From: Cladorrhinum sp. PSN259
Taxonomy: Eukaryota > Ascomycota > Sordariomycetes > Sordariales > Podosporaceae
Direction of reading: 5' to 3'
Length of the DNA stretch: 64,000 bases
Assembly: GCA_033725935.1 (NCBI GenBank)
Contig: MU867064.1
Location: 620,001 to 684,000 of the forward strand
Position 1 is the stretch's first letter; every line of letters begins with the position of its first letter. Below, one piece after another: positions 12,501-22,715 of the stretch. Under the pieces are notes generated by a model. It saw only the letters and a list, made by a program, of their open reading frames with translations, did no database searches and was not told where the DNA came from. A program made the position numbers and the translations under genes.

Positions 12501-13552
12501 GTGCTGATGCTGGTGCTGGTGGAGGTTCACCAGGAACTGGGGCGACTGGAGGAACCGGAGGACCAGATGGTATTACTCGCTTTGGCGATAATGATGGAGA
12601 GGATGGTATTGGTTCCGGGGACCGTGGTGCTGATTTCGGTGATGGACAAGAGCTTGGTGGCGAGGGGGATAATGAAGATGGTGAAAGTGATGGGGACGAT
12701 GGAAACGATGGAGACGATGAAGATGATGGGAACGATGGCGATGGCGGTGTTGATGGTGATAGTGAGGAGGCTGTGGAAGCTGTGGGGGAGAATGCTAGAG
12801 AAAGCGCCGGAAAGGGTGCTGAAGACGCTGATGAAGAAAATGTCGAAGAGAATGCTGGAGAGGAAGCTGGGGAGAATGCTGTAGAGAATGCTGGAGAAAG
12901 GTCCAAAGCGGACACCGCAAAGAACGCTGAAAAGGATGCTGGAGAGAATACACATGAGAATGTGGGAGAGACTGCTGGAGAGAATGCCGAAGAGAATATG
13001 GGAGAGGAGGCCAACGATGAAGATGCAGGGCTGGAAGGCCCCGACCATGACTTCGGTCTTGGTCTTGGAAATGACAACAAGGCCGCTATTGACCCTGCAC
13101 CGAGACTGAATATCTTATATGCCGGAGGAGCTGGCACTGGCACTGCCAATGGAGGCGCTGTGGGTGGTCAGAACATCGCACCTCCCTCACGTCTTGTAGC
13201 TGGTAATGCAGGCAGTGTCGGTGGCGGCCTCGGAGGCAGAGATTGCAGAGACGCAGCATGCTCTATCAACCTACCTCGTGGCGAATTCCGCTTCCCAGCA
13301 ACGGTGCCGGTTGGCTTGGTTTGCTCAACTGTTGTTGAGTCCTGGCGACCTGGCGCAACTGCATTCTTACCTCGGGGTGTTGGCCCTAACCGTGCTGACA
13401 TTATTATGCCAACGCAAGCAGGAGCTGCCAGAGTCGCCGCACGGCAAACTTCAAACTCCCATCCACCCACGTCCAGTTCTATGTGGCCTAGCCGTTCTGG
13501 AGAAGGCCTCGGTGGCGGTCCACAAGCGACTGCGGCTGCTGGAAACGCCTAG
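6574..13552 (+). CDS. Giant secreted WSC-domain mucin-like protein
   Basis: Four exons, 6574-7271, 7335-7895, 7966-8171 and 8241-13552, are joined by introns of 63, 70 and 69 bp (phases 2, 2, 1; donors GTGAGT, GTAAGT, GTGAGT), giving about 2258 aa. A signal peptide (MRSWAGQALLALLLTVSSF, cut near DAQA) precedes three Cys-rich WSC modules: YYLGCFP..., YQYLGCYY...CNCGTS and YYLFACF...CSCSSAV. WSC modules are thought to bind carbohydrate and occur in wall-stress sensors and secreted fungal proteins. Then come Thr/Ser arrays: about 40 units resembling ATTTSTTSTI, then TGTETSSTTT units, then STSLTT units. A Trp-rich island (about 10306-10595) interrupts them. The C-terminal third is Gly/Ala-rich and then acidic with ENAGE-like repeats. 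No membrane segment or GPI signal is visible at the C-terminus, so it is probably a secreted, heavily O-glycosylated wall or surface protein rather than a Wsc sensor. Confidence 0.85.
8390..10120 (+). repeat. Coding minisatellite, 30-bp (10-residue) Thr/Ser units
   Basis: Two consecutive families of 30-base units lie inside the mucin gene. The first encodes variants of ATTTSTTSTI (about 8390-9710), the second TGTETSSTTT (about 9716-10100). Units differ mostly at third codon positions (ACA/ACC/ACG/ACT, TCA/TCC/TCG), while the peptide stays nearly constant. A 15-base unit encoding TSTTT is repeated within 8895-8940. Confidence 0.85.
10610..11540 (+). repeat. Coding 18-bp (6-residue STSLTT) repeat array
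   Basis: Hexapeptide units STSLTT, STSRTT and STTATT fill this stretch. At 11001-11108 six consecutive 18-base copies (CTCTCACCACGTCCACTT) are identical, unlike the diverged copies on either side. This marks a recent local expansion. Confidence 0.85.
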
Positions 13553-13937
13553 GATCCTCGAGCCTCGGGCAGCGCGTTGTGAAGATTACGATTCTTTGCT
13601 AATTATAACTCTATTCTTCTCAAGGGGGAGCAAAGGTTTGAGGGGTGGTTTGGTGTGTATCTTGATGGTGAATTCTTTTGCTTTGGGGGGGGGGGGGGGG
13701 GGGTATTATCAGGATGACTTTTTTTGGTATCTTCGTGTTGAGGCTCTTGCTCGATAGCAATCACTCTGTAATTCAGCAGGGACAGATGATCTAGGATGAG
13801 CTTACTTTAATCAAGTGTGCGTTTTGTTTATTAAAACCCTAGTATATGCATTATGCACATTGATGGGTGTATGATGGAGTAAGTGGTCACCATGTTTCCG
13901 TTCAGAAGCTAAACCACATATTGCAGTCTAGCAAAAC
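13553..13937. other. Intergenic with 19-base G run
   Basis: The 3' flank of the mucin gene. A homopolymer of 19 G lies at 13685-13703; its true length is uncertain in any assembly. The following gene remnant is convergent. Confidence 0.5.
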
Positions 13938-15810
13938 TTAACATATCGCTACTTCTAGTCTCTTAAACGGAAAAGGATCAACAGCAAGAATCTGGCGCTC
14001 AAAATCCTCATCAACGTCTGTGGAATGAAGAGGGTGCCCAATCACTTCCAGTTTTTCCGAGAAGATGCCGGTCTCTCTCAAAGTAACCCCATCAACAAAG
14101 CCGATCTTCTCGAAAACCTCGCCATCAAGACCTTTCACTAAGAGTCCGAGCCGATGTTCCAGGAAGCCATCCTCAAGTAAAAACGGGAGACATGAGAAAC
14201 AACACAAGTATCTGTTCGGTATCAGCCATCTCAGCAGCGGCATTATCCAGCCCCCTTCGATCCATATCTTCTTCCCATCCCCAAGTCTGAGTTGATACAC
14301 GCTATCAGCTATCTCTGAGAACGACGGTGGGAGCCTAAATGAATCGTTCAGCTCGTTCTTTTTCTCCTTCTTTGGCAGCACCTTCATCACTGGTAGAAAA
14401 GGTGCCCTCAACGTCAGACTCCCTTCCGACAGCCTCACATACGCGTCCACATCGCGAGCCTCGAGTGTATGAGAGACATACTCGGCTAACGACTCAAAGT
14501 TGGTCATTTGGCCCTTCCAGCGCGCTCTCCGGTCAATGCGAGAGGGCGACGAAGAGGTTGCCGTCTCTGGGTGCAGACTTTTACTCTCACGCAGATAAAA
14601 CCCTTGTGCCTCCAGGGATAATTTCAAGGAGACAAGTCGGCATACAATCAGCATCATTTCGAGCAGGACGGCAAGCCAGTCCATAGTCCTGGACACACGT
14701 TTCCAGCCACCGCTTGCAATACCAATTGTCCTTTGGGACAATAGATTCGTTGACACGCACTGGTCTACGTTCTGGATAAACTTTTCTGGCACTCCTGGGC
14801 TTTCCGCATTTGTCGAGATGTCGATGGGCTCTGGATTGAAGGTTCCGTTTCTGTCAACGGCCACCCCTCAGAAGCCTCTCGAACAACACGCAGGTCAGCC
14901 ACAGTGCGTTATAATTTCCGTAGCTCTTAGTGCGGTAACGGGCTCTCAGAAAGACTGAGTCTTGGTTCTCTTGGCCACAGTCAACCGGCTTATCCAGCCG
15001 AACGAGCTCGAGCGAGACTGGGGCCTCTCAATATGCCTGTATCTGGTTGAGTGGAAGGTGAAGATCCGCTGGTGGATTGTCCAAATCAAAATCGGCTTAT
15101 TGTGTGCTGTCTCAGACTACAATTCTTCGGCACTGAGTCTAACTCTTCATGATGGCTGCGCAAAGAGGGAAGGTCCTTGATATCGAATCAATGCCGACCA
15201 TCGTGAGGTGCCTTACAACTAAACAGTCAGAAAGTTTGGAGAGCACATACAGGTTATCAAAGGGGCTTCCCATACCAGGGAGCTTAAAACCTAACTCCCT
15301 CGCCTTCAGTGGTGTTGCTTCCGCCATCCGAGCTGTTTCCACCATCCTCATATAGCCTTCGTCTTCTCCATCTTCGTCGTCCTCGTCACTGTCTTCACAG
15401 TTCTCCCGTCGCCAACACTTTGGCCGGTTTTGCTCTCATTGTCATCCTCCCCATCTATATCCTCGGAGCTGTCACTTCCAACCCTTTCTTCATCCTCGTC
15501 TTTCCTGGCCAAAAGTCGTTCGACAGCTTCACGAAGATCAAGTGCTGCACACAAAAGACAGAAAAGAGTGTTCCTAGCCCCCGAGTCCATCCTTGATAAG
15601 CCGACAGTCGCGCCTTTTTCCCAGATATCAAATCGCACCTTCCGCGGTTACCAGGCCGGCCTTTGAATCACAACCTGAATGCAAGCACGAACGGATCTGG
15701 AATTTGAGAAATCCTTCAACATGCAACTTTTCAAAAGGCTGAGAACAATCCGACTGACAGCCATATTTGTTTCCCTTTCTATTAACCTTACCTATTTCAA
15801 CTAGGTGCAT
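13938..15810 (-). pseudogene. Decayed HET-domain (heterokaryon incompatibility) gene
   Basis: Reading the minus strand from 14820 to 14533 in one frame gives CKRWLETCVQDYGLAC, then MPTCLLEI and, after two stops (14587-14589 and 14581-14583), LFVALSH followed by TGA at 14533-14535. That is the linker Cys pair and the start of the ALSHCWG motif that opens fungal HET domains. Immediately after it the frame changes to the open frame ending at 13938, whose last 200 residues (EGSLTLRAPFLPV, IWIEGGW, LGLLVKG) resemble HET-protein C-termini. The whole core of the domain, normally well over 100 residues, is missing. Upstream, 15810-14880 holds broken pieces (TLFCLLCAALDL, an acidic run, GSPFDNLYVLSKL) that fit an N-terminal region but do not join in one frame. 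The uninterrupted 308-codon frame 14864-13938 is only partly genuine: its first third is a shadow of the HET frame. Whether decay came from RIP-type mutation is inference. Confidence 0.55.
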
Positions 15811-18280
15811 TCTTTACGAAGTTCCTCTTTAAGCATCAGCATAAGCAGATTTGGGGCTAGGGTTGACACCTCCAAGTCGCCCAGCGCCCAAAATCAGTAC
15901 AATTGTACACGTCCGACACTGGTAGCAGCGTCCCCAAGTCCTCATCCGAACGTTGTAGACTTCATCGCCATAACTTTGACCCAATATCGGCCAGTTGAGC
16001 CCTCATTCACTTATTCGCTGAGACCAGGTCAAATCAAACGCTGATAGTGTCTCATGCACAGAGCCGATAGGCGAGTCATGTGGAAGCACAAACAGCTACA
16101 CCTAATGTCCAGGAAACGGGATTTGTGCGCTGTTCTTCGGCAGGCCGCTGTGCTCCGTATGGCAAGAAAAATTGGTGATTCCTCCACAAACGATGAACTG
16201 GGTCTCGAATTCGATTCGGGGAACCACACGACGGGTTGGGGATGATGTTCGACTCGGGAATAAGGATTTCGCTGTGCAATAGGGGTCTGACGGCGTTGTC
16301 AAACATTGTCATAAACGGCGCGCAGCAACAGTTGAAGCATTGGTCTGTGCTAGTCGCGAAGCTGCGGTTGATCGATAACTGACAACGTTGCCGCCACTGA
16401 TGAACAAACAAAGCCGAATCGATCCAAAAGTTCGAAACCCCGTTGCCCCTGACCGCTATTCAAACCGTCAAATAACCTTCCGGATCCATCCATTTCCCTC
16501 ACCGATGAGGTCGTTCGCATGTGACCTCGTACTCGGCGGCACCGTCGGCTCGGCGGCTAATCCCGCGGGACGAAAACAAATGAAGTTGTCATGACAACTC
16601 AGTATTGAGTGGAGATTTGGAGATCGGCCTCGGCAATCCAAGGGGGAAAATCAAGCTGTTTTATCAGGATCTGTCCTTCGCAACACTCGGGGCACAGACG
16701 TGGCATGAGACCGGACTCTCTGGAGTCTCTTGACCGCCACAGCTAGCATCCCTCAATTGAGCAATTGACTTTTGCGGTGACAGCACTGGCAAGCCGCCTT
16801 TACTTTGGCGCAGTTTACGGCGTATGTACACTACACAAGCGCGGTGTGTTGAAATGACATGCTGGAGACTGTTGGAGAACGGGTGGGTGCAGGCTAGGTG
16901 CAGGCTAGGTGCGACGAGAACGATTCGTGCAATTCGTGTGGGGCGACCCGGAACGTCGTCACGGCTGACGGCTCACGCCATCTGCGATGAGACACACTCT
17001 TTATCTCACACCCTCCTGAACTGCTTGTGCTCATCTCAGCCTGCATAAGTCTCGTACCAATGGCAGCCGCCCACGAAATCTGAGACGGCGAGAGGCTGGG
17101 TGATCAACGAATTTGGAGCTGCCAATTGGTCTTTCTGATTTCTCCCAGCCTGCATTTTCTGGTTCTTCTGTAGCCGAAGGGATTCGGCAACCACCCAATT
17201 GGACTCCTGAATGAACTCCACTCCCCCCATCGTGCGGCCCAGCCACCTCGTCCCCATCAGAGCTGTCGGCAAGTGTGAGCTGCAGCAGGCTTGGCTGGTT
17301 TTAGCCCGTCAGCTTCGTGCTTTGGTCGGTGGCGCCCTGGATGCAGCATGCAGCTCCGCGGTGGAGCAATAATCTCCCTGCTTGCTGCTTGCCAGAAATT
17401 GCGAGTCGCGATGAGCGACGGGAGGGATGGATCATTGGATCATGGACACGAACGGGCACGACGGATGGCGGTGTATTGACCTGTCAATTGGCTTCAACTA
17501 TCTCTGCCCTATGACAAGGCGTTTAATTGGCCTTGCTACCTGAAACCCCAGATGTCCAGAGATCTGGAGAGGCTGGAGAAAGCGGACCTGGGGCTAGCAA
17601 ACGGATGAGACGTGGTGCGTGTGGTGCCTGACAGACGCGCGGACGCGGGAGCTCTGGGCGATTGAGCTTTCAGCTCACAACGAGAAAGCTCCTAGCTCAA
17701 ATTGGCCGGATGCGCCCCGGGAAAATCTACACTACCTGGACAGGGGAGGCTGGGGATGGCCAGGGATAAGGTCCTTAGATGTGAGTGGGTGCGACGGTGG
17801 GGATGAGCGGGACCCGCTATGCCGGATTGGTTGGCGATAAACAAACGGGGGGGGGGGGGGACAGGTGCAGCATCATGACACCAGTTTGGACCAAACAGCT
17901 TTGGAGTTCCGAGACTGTCAGGACCTGCCACTTGGGCCCGTGTGCCTGCCACTTGCCTGCCACCACCCTCTTGCCCTTTCTGTGCTGCGTGCTTGGACGC
18001 CGTCACACGTCTCGCCGGCGTCGATACGGTCCCCTGCCAACCAGCCAAGCAAAGAGCTGCTCTCTCGCCCGGAAGCACTCCGCCCCATGCGTATTTGAAG
18101 CGGTCTCGCTGTGCCCTCGAGTTTCTTCTCAATCTCCCTTCTCTCCTCATCCACTCACCGCAATCAACACTCCCAGTCAAGCATTTCCTCCGCCGGAAGA
18201 TCAGAGCTCAGAAGACGTGTCGAGCGTAGACCGCCTTCTTTCTCAGTTTCTTTCGACTTCTTTCTAGGAAAAGAAGCTAG
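15811..18280. promoter_or_regulatory. Intergenic and hex-1 promoter/5' leader region
   Basis: No supported gene. A short direct repeat of GGTGCAGGCTA lies at 16887-16908, and a 14-base G run at 17847-17860. From about 18100 the sequence becomes pyrimidine-rich (CTCATCCACTCACCGCAATC) and looks like a fungal transcription start and 5' leader for hex-1. Confidence 0.4.
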
Positions 18281-19481
18281 AGGGATCTTCTTGTCAAAGA
18301 AGACTGCCTCTTGCGCCTACAAGCCGCCAACCTGGACTTTGAAGCCCGTGTCCCGGTCCCATTCAGCGTCTTCCCTTCCGCTTACAAGGAGGCCGAGACA
18401 GCTACCCAAACACACGTGCACCAAGAGGTGAAGATCCAAGTTCCCAAGCCTCCTCCAGTTGCAACCCCGGTAGCAGCACTTCTCCCTCCGCCCCCGAAGG
18501 TTGAAGAGCGCATCAAGCAAGAGGTCAAGGTCATCGAAAAGATCGAAAAGGTCGAAAAAGTCAAGGATCACCACCACCACCACCTCCCCGCCAAGGTCAT
18601 CGAAAAGATCGAAAAGGTCAAGGATCATCACCACCACCACCTCCCCGCCAAGGTTGAGAAGATCGTTGAGAAGTTCCACCATCACCACCACGAGCACAAG
18701 CCCAAGACCCAGTAAGTCAAGAATTTTCTTTAGTCGTCTTCGCTCTTCCCGAGGTTCCCCTTTACCGCCGCTGCTGGAGACCTGGGAAACCCTGGAGAAG
18801 CTGGAAAGCCCAGACCCAGACCCAGCTTCAGCTGTCGGTTCTTGATTCTATCGAGCGCGAGCGCTTGTTTTGGCTCCGCTTGTCCCCAGCCCCCAGCCTC
18901 CCCTGCCGCCGAGCTATCGATCTTAGGGCTTCCGCCAAGACTGCTCTCGGCAGGGGTAGGTGGGTTGACCAAGCGACCGAGCAGCTTCATCGCGCACAAT
19001 ATCTGCCGCAAGGAAGACCCTTTCTCTCCCTTTTTTTTTTTTTTACTAACCCATCTCCCTCAAAGACCTCAAAAGTCCTCATACACCGAGTCTCGTATCG
19101 AAATCGACTCTCGTCACCGTCCTCAAACTACCGCCCTTGATCTCGCTGAGAGTGAATACCGTTCCCGCATCCAGCAAAACTACCGCTCTGAGACCGGCAC
19201 CACCGTAGACGCCTCCAGCTACCGCCCTACCACCGTCAAGAAGTCTTCCTCCCACGTCGGTGATCTTGCCGTCGACTTCCCCGCTCCCCGTCCTTCCTCC
19301 TACAAGACCAGCTCCAAAGTCGACGATCTCACCGTCGCGCTTCCTGCTTCTCGCAAGACCGTCATCCGCAAGGACCTAAAGCTCATCGAGGAGACCGTTG
19401 AGCCCCGCCGCTACACTCCTTCCACCGTTTCTACCAGTTCCAAGACTTCCAAAGCCGAAATGGGTTACTACGACGAGGACG
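18281..19481 (+). CDS. hex-1: hex-1 upstream His/Lys-rich exons (long-form N-terminal extension, start unresolved)
   Basis: An open frame follows a stop at 18278-18280 and continues to 18711. It carries KVIEKIEKVKDHHHHH-LPAK repeats and ends in HKPKTQ. A 354-bp phase-2 intron (18712-19065; donor GTAAGT, poly-T, branch TACTAAC, acceptor CAAAG) joins it in frame to 19066-19481, which encodes a Ser/Arg-rich segment (AESEYRSRIQQNYRSE, KSSSHVGDLAVDFP). This runs without a stop into the canonical HEX-1 start. Codon-like third-position choices, a duplicated peptide unit and matching phases argue for translation. No ATG occurs in the frame before 19460, so initiation would need a non-AUG codon or an unseen upstream exon. 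Otherwise this is only 5' UTR. Alternative splicing of hex1 has been reported in Aspergillus oryzae. Confidence 0.5.
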
Positions 19482-20224
19482 GTAAGCCACACCCCATTCT
19501 TTCTATCCTTGCTACTGCATTAACCCCTTGGTGCATCACACCATTGCGCACTCTCTATCCTTGATCCATCCAGCCATGGTATCATCGATGGTACCTATCC
19601 TTATTACAGAATGAACACAAGTGTGCTCACTGCCTGTAACTAGGCCACTACCACAGCTTCCGTCAGGATCTGTCCAACAAGCTCCACAACAAAGTTCACA
19701 AGATCGCTGACCATATTCCCCACTATGAAGCCCACTCCGTTGAGGCTACCGGTACCGCTGCTGCGGCCCCCAAGCCCAGCAACAACAATGTGTCCATCCC
19801 CTGCCACCACATCCGCCTCGGTGACATCCTCATCCTCCAGGGCCGCCCCTGCCAGGTCATCCGCATCTCTACCTCTGCTGCCACTGGCCAGCACCGTTAC
19901 CTCGGTGTTGACCTCTTCACCAAGCAGCTCCATGAGGAGTCTTCCTTCGTCTCCAACCCCGCCCCCAGCGTTGTCGTCCAGACCATGCTCGGCCCTGTCT
20001 TCAAGCAGTACCGCGTCCTTGACATCCAGGATGGCACCATCGTCGCCATGACCGAGTCCGGCGATGTCAAGCAGAACCTCTCTGTCATCGACCAGAGCAA
20101 CCTCTGGAGCCGTCTCCAGAAGGCCTTCGAGTCTGGCCGCGGCTCCGTCCGTGTCCTTGTCGTCACCGACAATGGCCGCGAGATGGCTGTTGACATGAAG
20201 GTTGTCCACGGCTCTCGCCTCTAA
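19460..20224 (+). CDS. hex-1: Woronin body major protein HEX-1
   Basis: Exons 19460-19481 and 19644-20224 are joined by a 162-bp phase-1 intron (donor GTAAGC, acceptor CTAG), giving 200 aa that begin MGYYDEDGHYHSFRQDL. The core has the HEX-1 hallmarks: IPCHHIRLGDILILQGRPCQ, STSAATGQHRYLGVDLFTKQ, GPVFKQYRVLDIQDGTIVAM and KAFESGRGSVRVLVV. It ends in the tripeptide SRL, a type 1 peroxisomal import signal. HEX-1 has an eIF5A-like fold and self-assembles into the crystalline core of Woronin bodies, peroxisome-derived organelles that plug septal pores after wounding. The start is chosen because it is the first in-frame ATG and matches the family's short form. The preceding two exons may add a longer isoform. 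Confidence 0.95.
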
Positions 20225-21015
20225 CCAACACAATAATTCATGATATTTTGGGACTAGTTAATGTGTTTCGAGATTGCGGACAAAATTCATGTAGGCTAAT
20301 AACTTTTTGGGGGAGATGGAAGGGGGATTTTCTGGGATATTTAAATGAGGGATAGGAACTTCATGTCGGTACTACCTAGTTAACCGTGTATATGATCTGT
20401 AATGGATGATGCTGGAGTTGCTTTACTCTTAACTCGTGCCTTCTTTTGCCTTTGGCCCATGTGAAATCTGCTGCCTTCATTTTAATTAAATTGAGCTTGC
20501 ACGATTTGTGCTCCTTGTGTATGGCCAACTGGTCGTCTTATCGGATTCAAATCATGTTGTGTCTCTCGTCGCCTTGTGGTTGTGTCGCCGCTTCTCTCAT
20601 CACTTGGAACTCTTGGGCTCATACTTGATGTAGATTGCGATGAGGGGCCGCTGGCTGTGTTGTTTATCTTGGCTTCATGCCATCTATCCATCTGGTCCCC
20701 TTCATCCATCTGAGCTCTGTACATACCCTAGTTACCGTTACCGAGTAGGTACCTCATTGTCAGTCAGCCTTCCCCCTCCCCCTCCCCCTCCCCCTCTTTT
20801 GATCTGCCGATATGCACCACCTTCCTTATTTTCGGGTGGATGACCGTCCCAAAACGGCAGCTACTTCTTCCTCAAGCAGCGATCCATCATATTCTTCTTC
20901 TTCCCATCTTCCTCCTCCTTCTTCTTCTTCTTCGTCTTCGAGTCAAGACAGCCAGTGCAAAGTGTTGTTGTTGTTGCCTCGGATTCCGATAGACCCAATC
21001 GAGGATTCTGTTATC
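20225..21015. other. Intergenic, hex-1 3' UTR and bleomycin hydrolase leader
   Basis: AT-rich hex-1 3' flank, then a CCCCCT repeat (about 20771-20796) and CTT/TCC-rich leader with a TCTTCT tract near 20890-20940. No gene is seen. A non-ATG open frame from 20812 runs into the next gene but is taken as leader. Confidence 0.4.
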
Positions 21016-21132
21016 ATGGGCGCAAACCAGTCGTCATCCGTCTCTGAGAAGAAGGCTTCTGAGAAGTTTCGGGCGCTTGCTCTTCATGATGGTGATCATG
21101 GTAATGATACGACGGCGGCGGATGAGAAGGTC

Positions 21133-21173
<41 letters not shown>

Positions 21174-22715
21174 GGGAGAGGTACTACCACTGCTGAAGGC
21201 GAGAGAGCCTGAGAGCGTTGGTGTTTCCCTGACGGCTGAGTGGCAGGATGTTTTGTTGAAGGATCCGAAGAATAGGTATGTTTGTTTCTTTCTTTCTTTA
21301 CCCCCTTTTATATATATATTTTATAAAAAAAATTATCATTTGCAGTTTCATCTTTTGTTGACAATGGTTGTTCCACCCCCTTTTTTTCATATTCGAATAG
21401 ACTCGCCTTGTCTGCGCTCAGCGTGGCCAACCCGCTCTTCATCCTAACCTCCCGCACCGCAAAGATCAGTGCGAACCAACACGTCTTCAACATCACTATC
21501 CCCTTTGAGGGTGCGCCCGTCACCAACCAGCGGTCCAGCGGGCGGTGCTGGCTGTTCGCAGCTACCAACGTGTTCCGCGTCAGTCTGATGCAAAAGTACA
21601 ACCTCGAGAAGTTTGAGTTCAGTCAGTCGTATTTATTCTTCTGGGATAAGCTGGAGAAGAGCAACTGGTTTCTTGAGCAAGTTATAAGTACCGCTGATGA
21701 GGACGAAGACTCGAGGTTGGTGCAGCACATGCTCAAGGAGCCGCTGAGCGATGGCGGACAGTGGGATATGGTGTTTAACCTTGTGGAGAAGTATGGACTT
21801 GTTCCTCAGGGGCTGTATCCTGATAGTTGGAGCGCCAAGGCCAGCAGGAACCTGAACGCAATCGTGTTTACGAAGTTGAGGGAGGATGCGCTGAAGTTGA
21901 GGGGGTTGGCCAAGGCGGCTCGTGGGAGAACTAAAAGTGAGGAGGTGTCAAAGGTCAAGGAAGGGATGGTGAAGGATATTTTTACTATTTTGGCTTTGAC
22001 GCTTGGTGCCCCTCCCGAATTGGAGAAGGAGTTTGAGTGGACTTTCAAGGACAAGAGCAACAAAGTTCGGACTGTGAAGGCTACGCCTAGGGGTTTCGCG
22101 AGGGATAATATTTTTACTGAAGGTGGGAAAGGGGGCAGGGGCACGCTGAGGGATATGGTTTCTTTGGTGCATGACCCGAGGCATGAGTACATGACCCTAC
22201 TCACGGTCGAGAGGTTGGGCAATATTGTTGGCGGAAGGGATATTACCTATGTCAATGTTGAGATGGAGGCGTTGAAGGGCGCGTGTATTGCCATGTTGAA
22301 GAGTGAGCTGCCGGTTTTCTTTGGGTCTGATGTCGGACAGTTCAGCGATAGGGAGGCGGGCATCATGGATGTGGATCTGATCGATTATGAGCTGGGGTTC
22401 AATGTTTCGTTGTTGGGGATGAGTAAGGCTGAGAGGTTGAGGACTGGAGAGTCGTTGATGACCCATGCTATGGTGTTGACTGGTGTTCATGTGGATGAGG
22501 AGACAAAAAAGCCCGTGAGGTGGAGGGTCCAGAATTCGTGGGGGGACGCGGTTGGTGAGGCCGGCTGGTTTGTGATGACTGATAAGTGGATGGATGAGTT
22601 TGTTTATCAGGCTGTGATTGAGAGCCGTTTCGTGGGCAAGGAGGTGAGGGACGTGTTAGCGAAGGGGGAGAAGAAGGTGTTGCCTTTGTGGGATCCGATG
22701 GGGAGTTTGGCTTGA
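21016..22715 (+). CDS. blh1: Bleomycin hydrolase / cysteine peptidase C1B
   Basis: Exons 21016-21275 and 21401-22715 are joined by a 125-bp phase-2 intron (donor GTATGT, acceptor AATAG), giving 524 aa. The catalytic triad of the papain-like C1B family is intact: Cys136 in SSGRCWLFAATN, His442 in LMTHAMVLTGV and Asn465 in RVQNSWGD. Bleomycin hydrolase is a cytosolic aminopeptidase that forms hexamers and removes homocysteine thiolactone and bleomycin. The N-terminus MGANQSSSVSEKK fits an N-myristoylation site (Gly2, Ser6). It is followed by a run of 13 Asp from a GAT microsatellite (about 21132-21171) before the conserved domain. ATG 21016 is preferred because the conserved domain and the MGxxxS motif follow it. 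Confidence 0.92.

Noticed and set aside
11608..13149. 513-codon minus-strand frame, Pro/Ser-rich
   Set aside because: Antisense shadow of the Gly/Ala/Asp-rich end of the mucin gene; Gly codons read backwards as Pro/Ser. The sense frame is continuous with the WSC protein.
13685..13703. 19-G run as a functional quadruplex element
   Set aside because: A single uninterrupted homopolymer; length is prone to sequencing error and no partner structure is seen.
16076..16411. Possible second HET-like fragment upstream of the pseudogene
   Set aside because: I looked for HET motifs in all frames here and found none that hold together.
17692..18180. 162-codon minus-strand frame before hex-1
   Set aside because: Lies antisense to the promoter/leader, carries no motif, and shares the space with several plus-strand frames.
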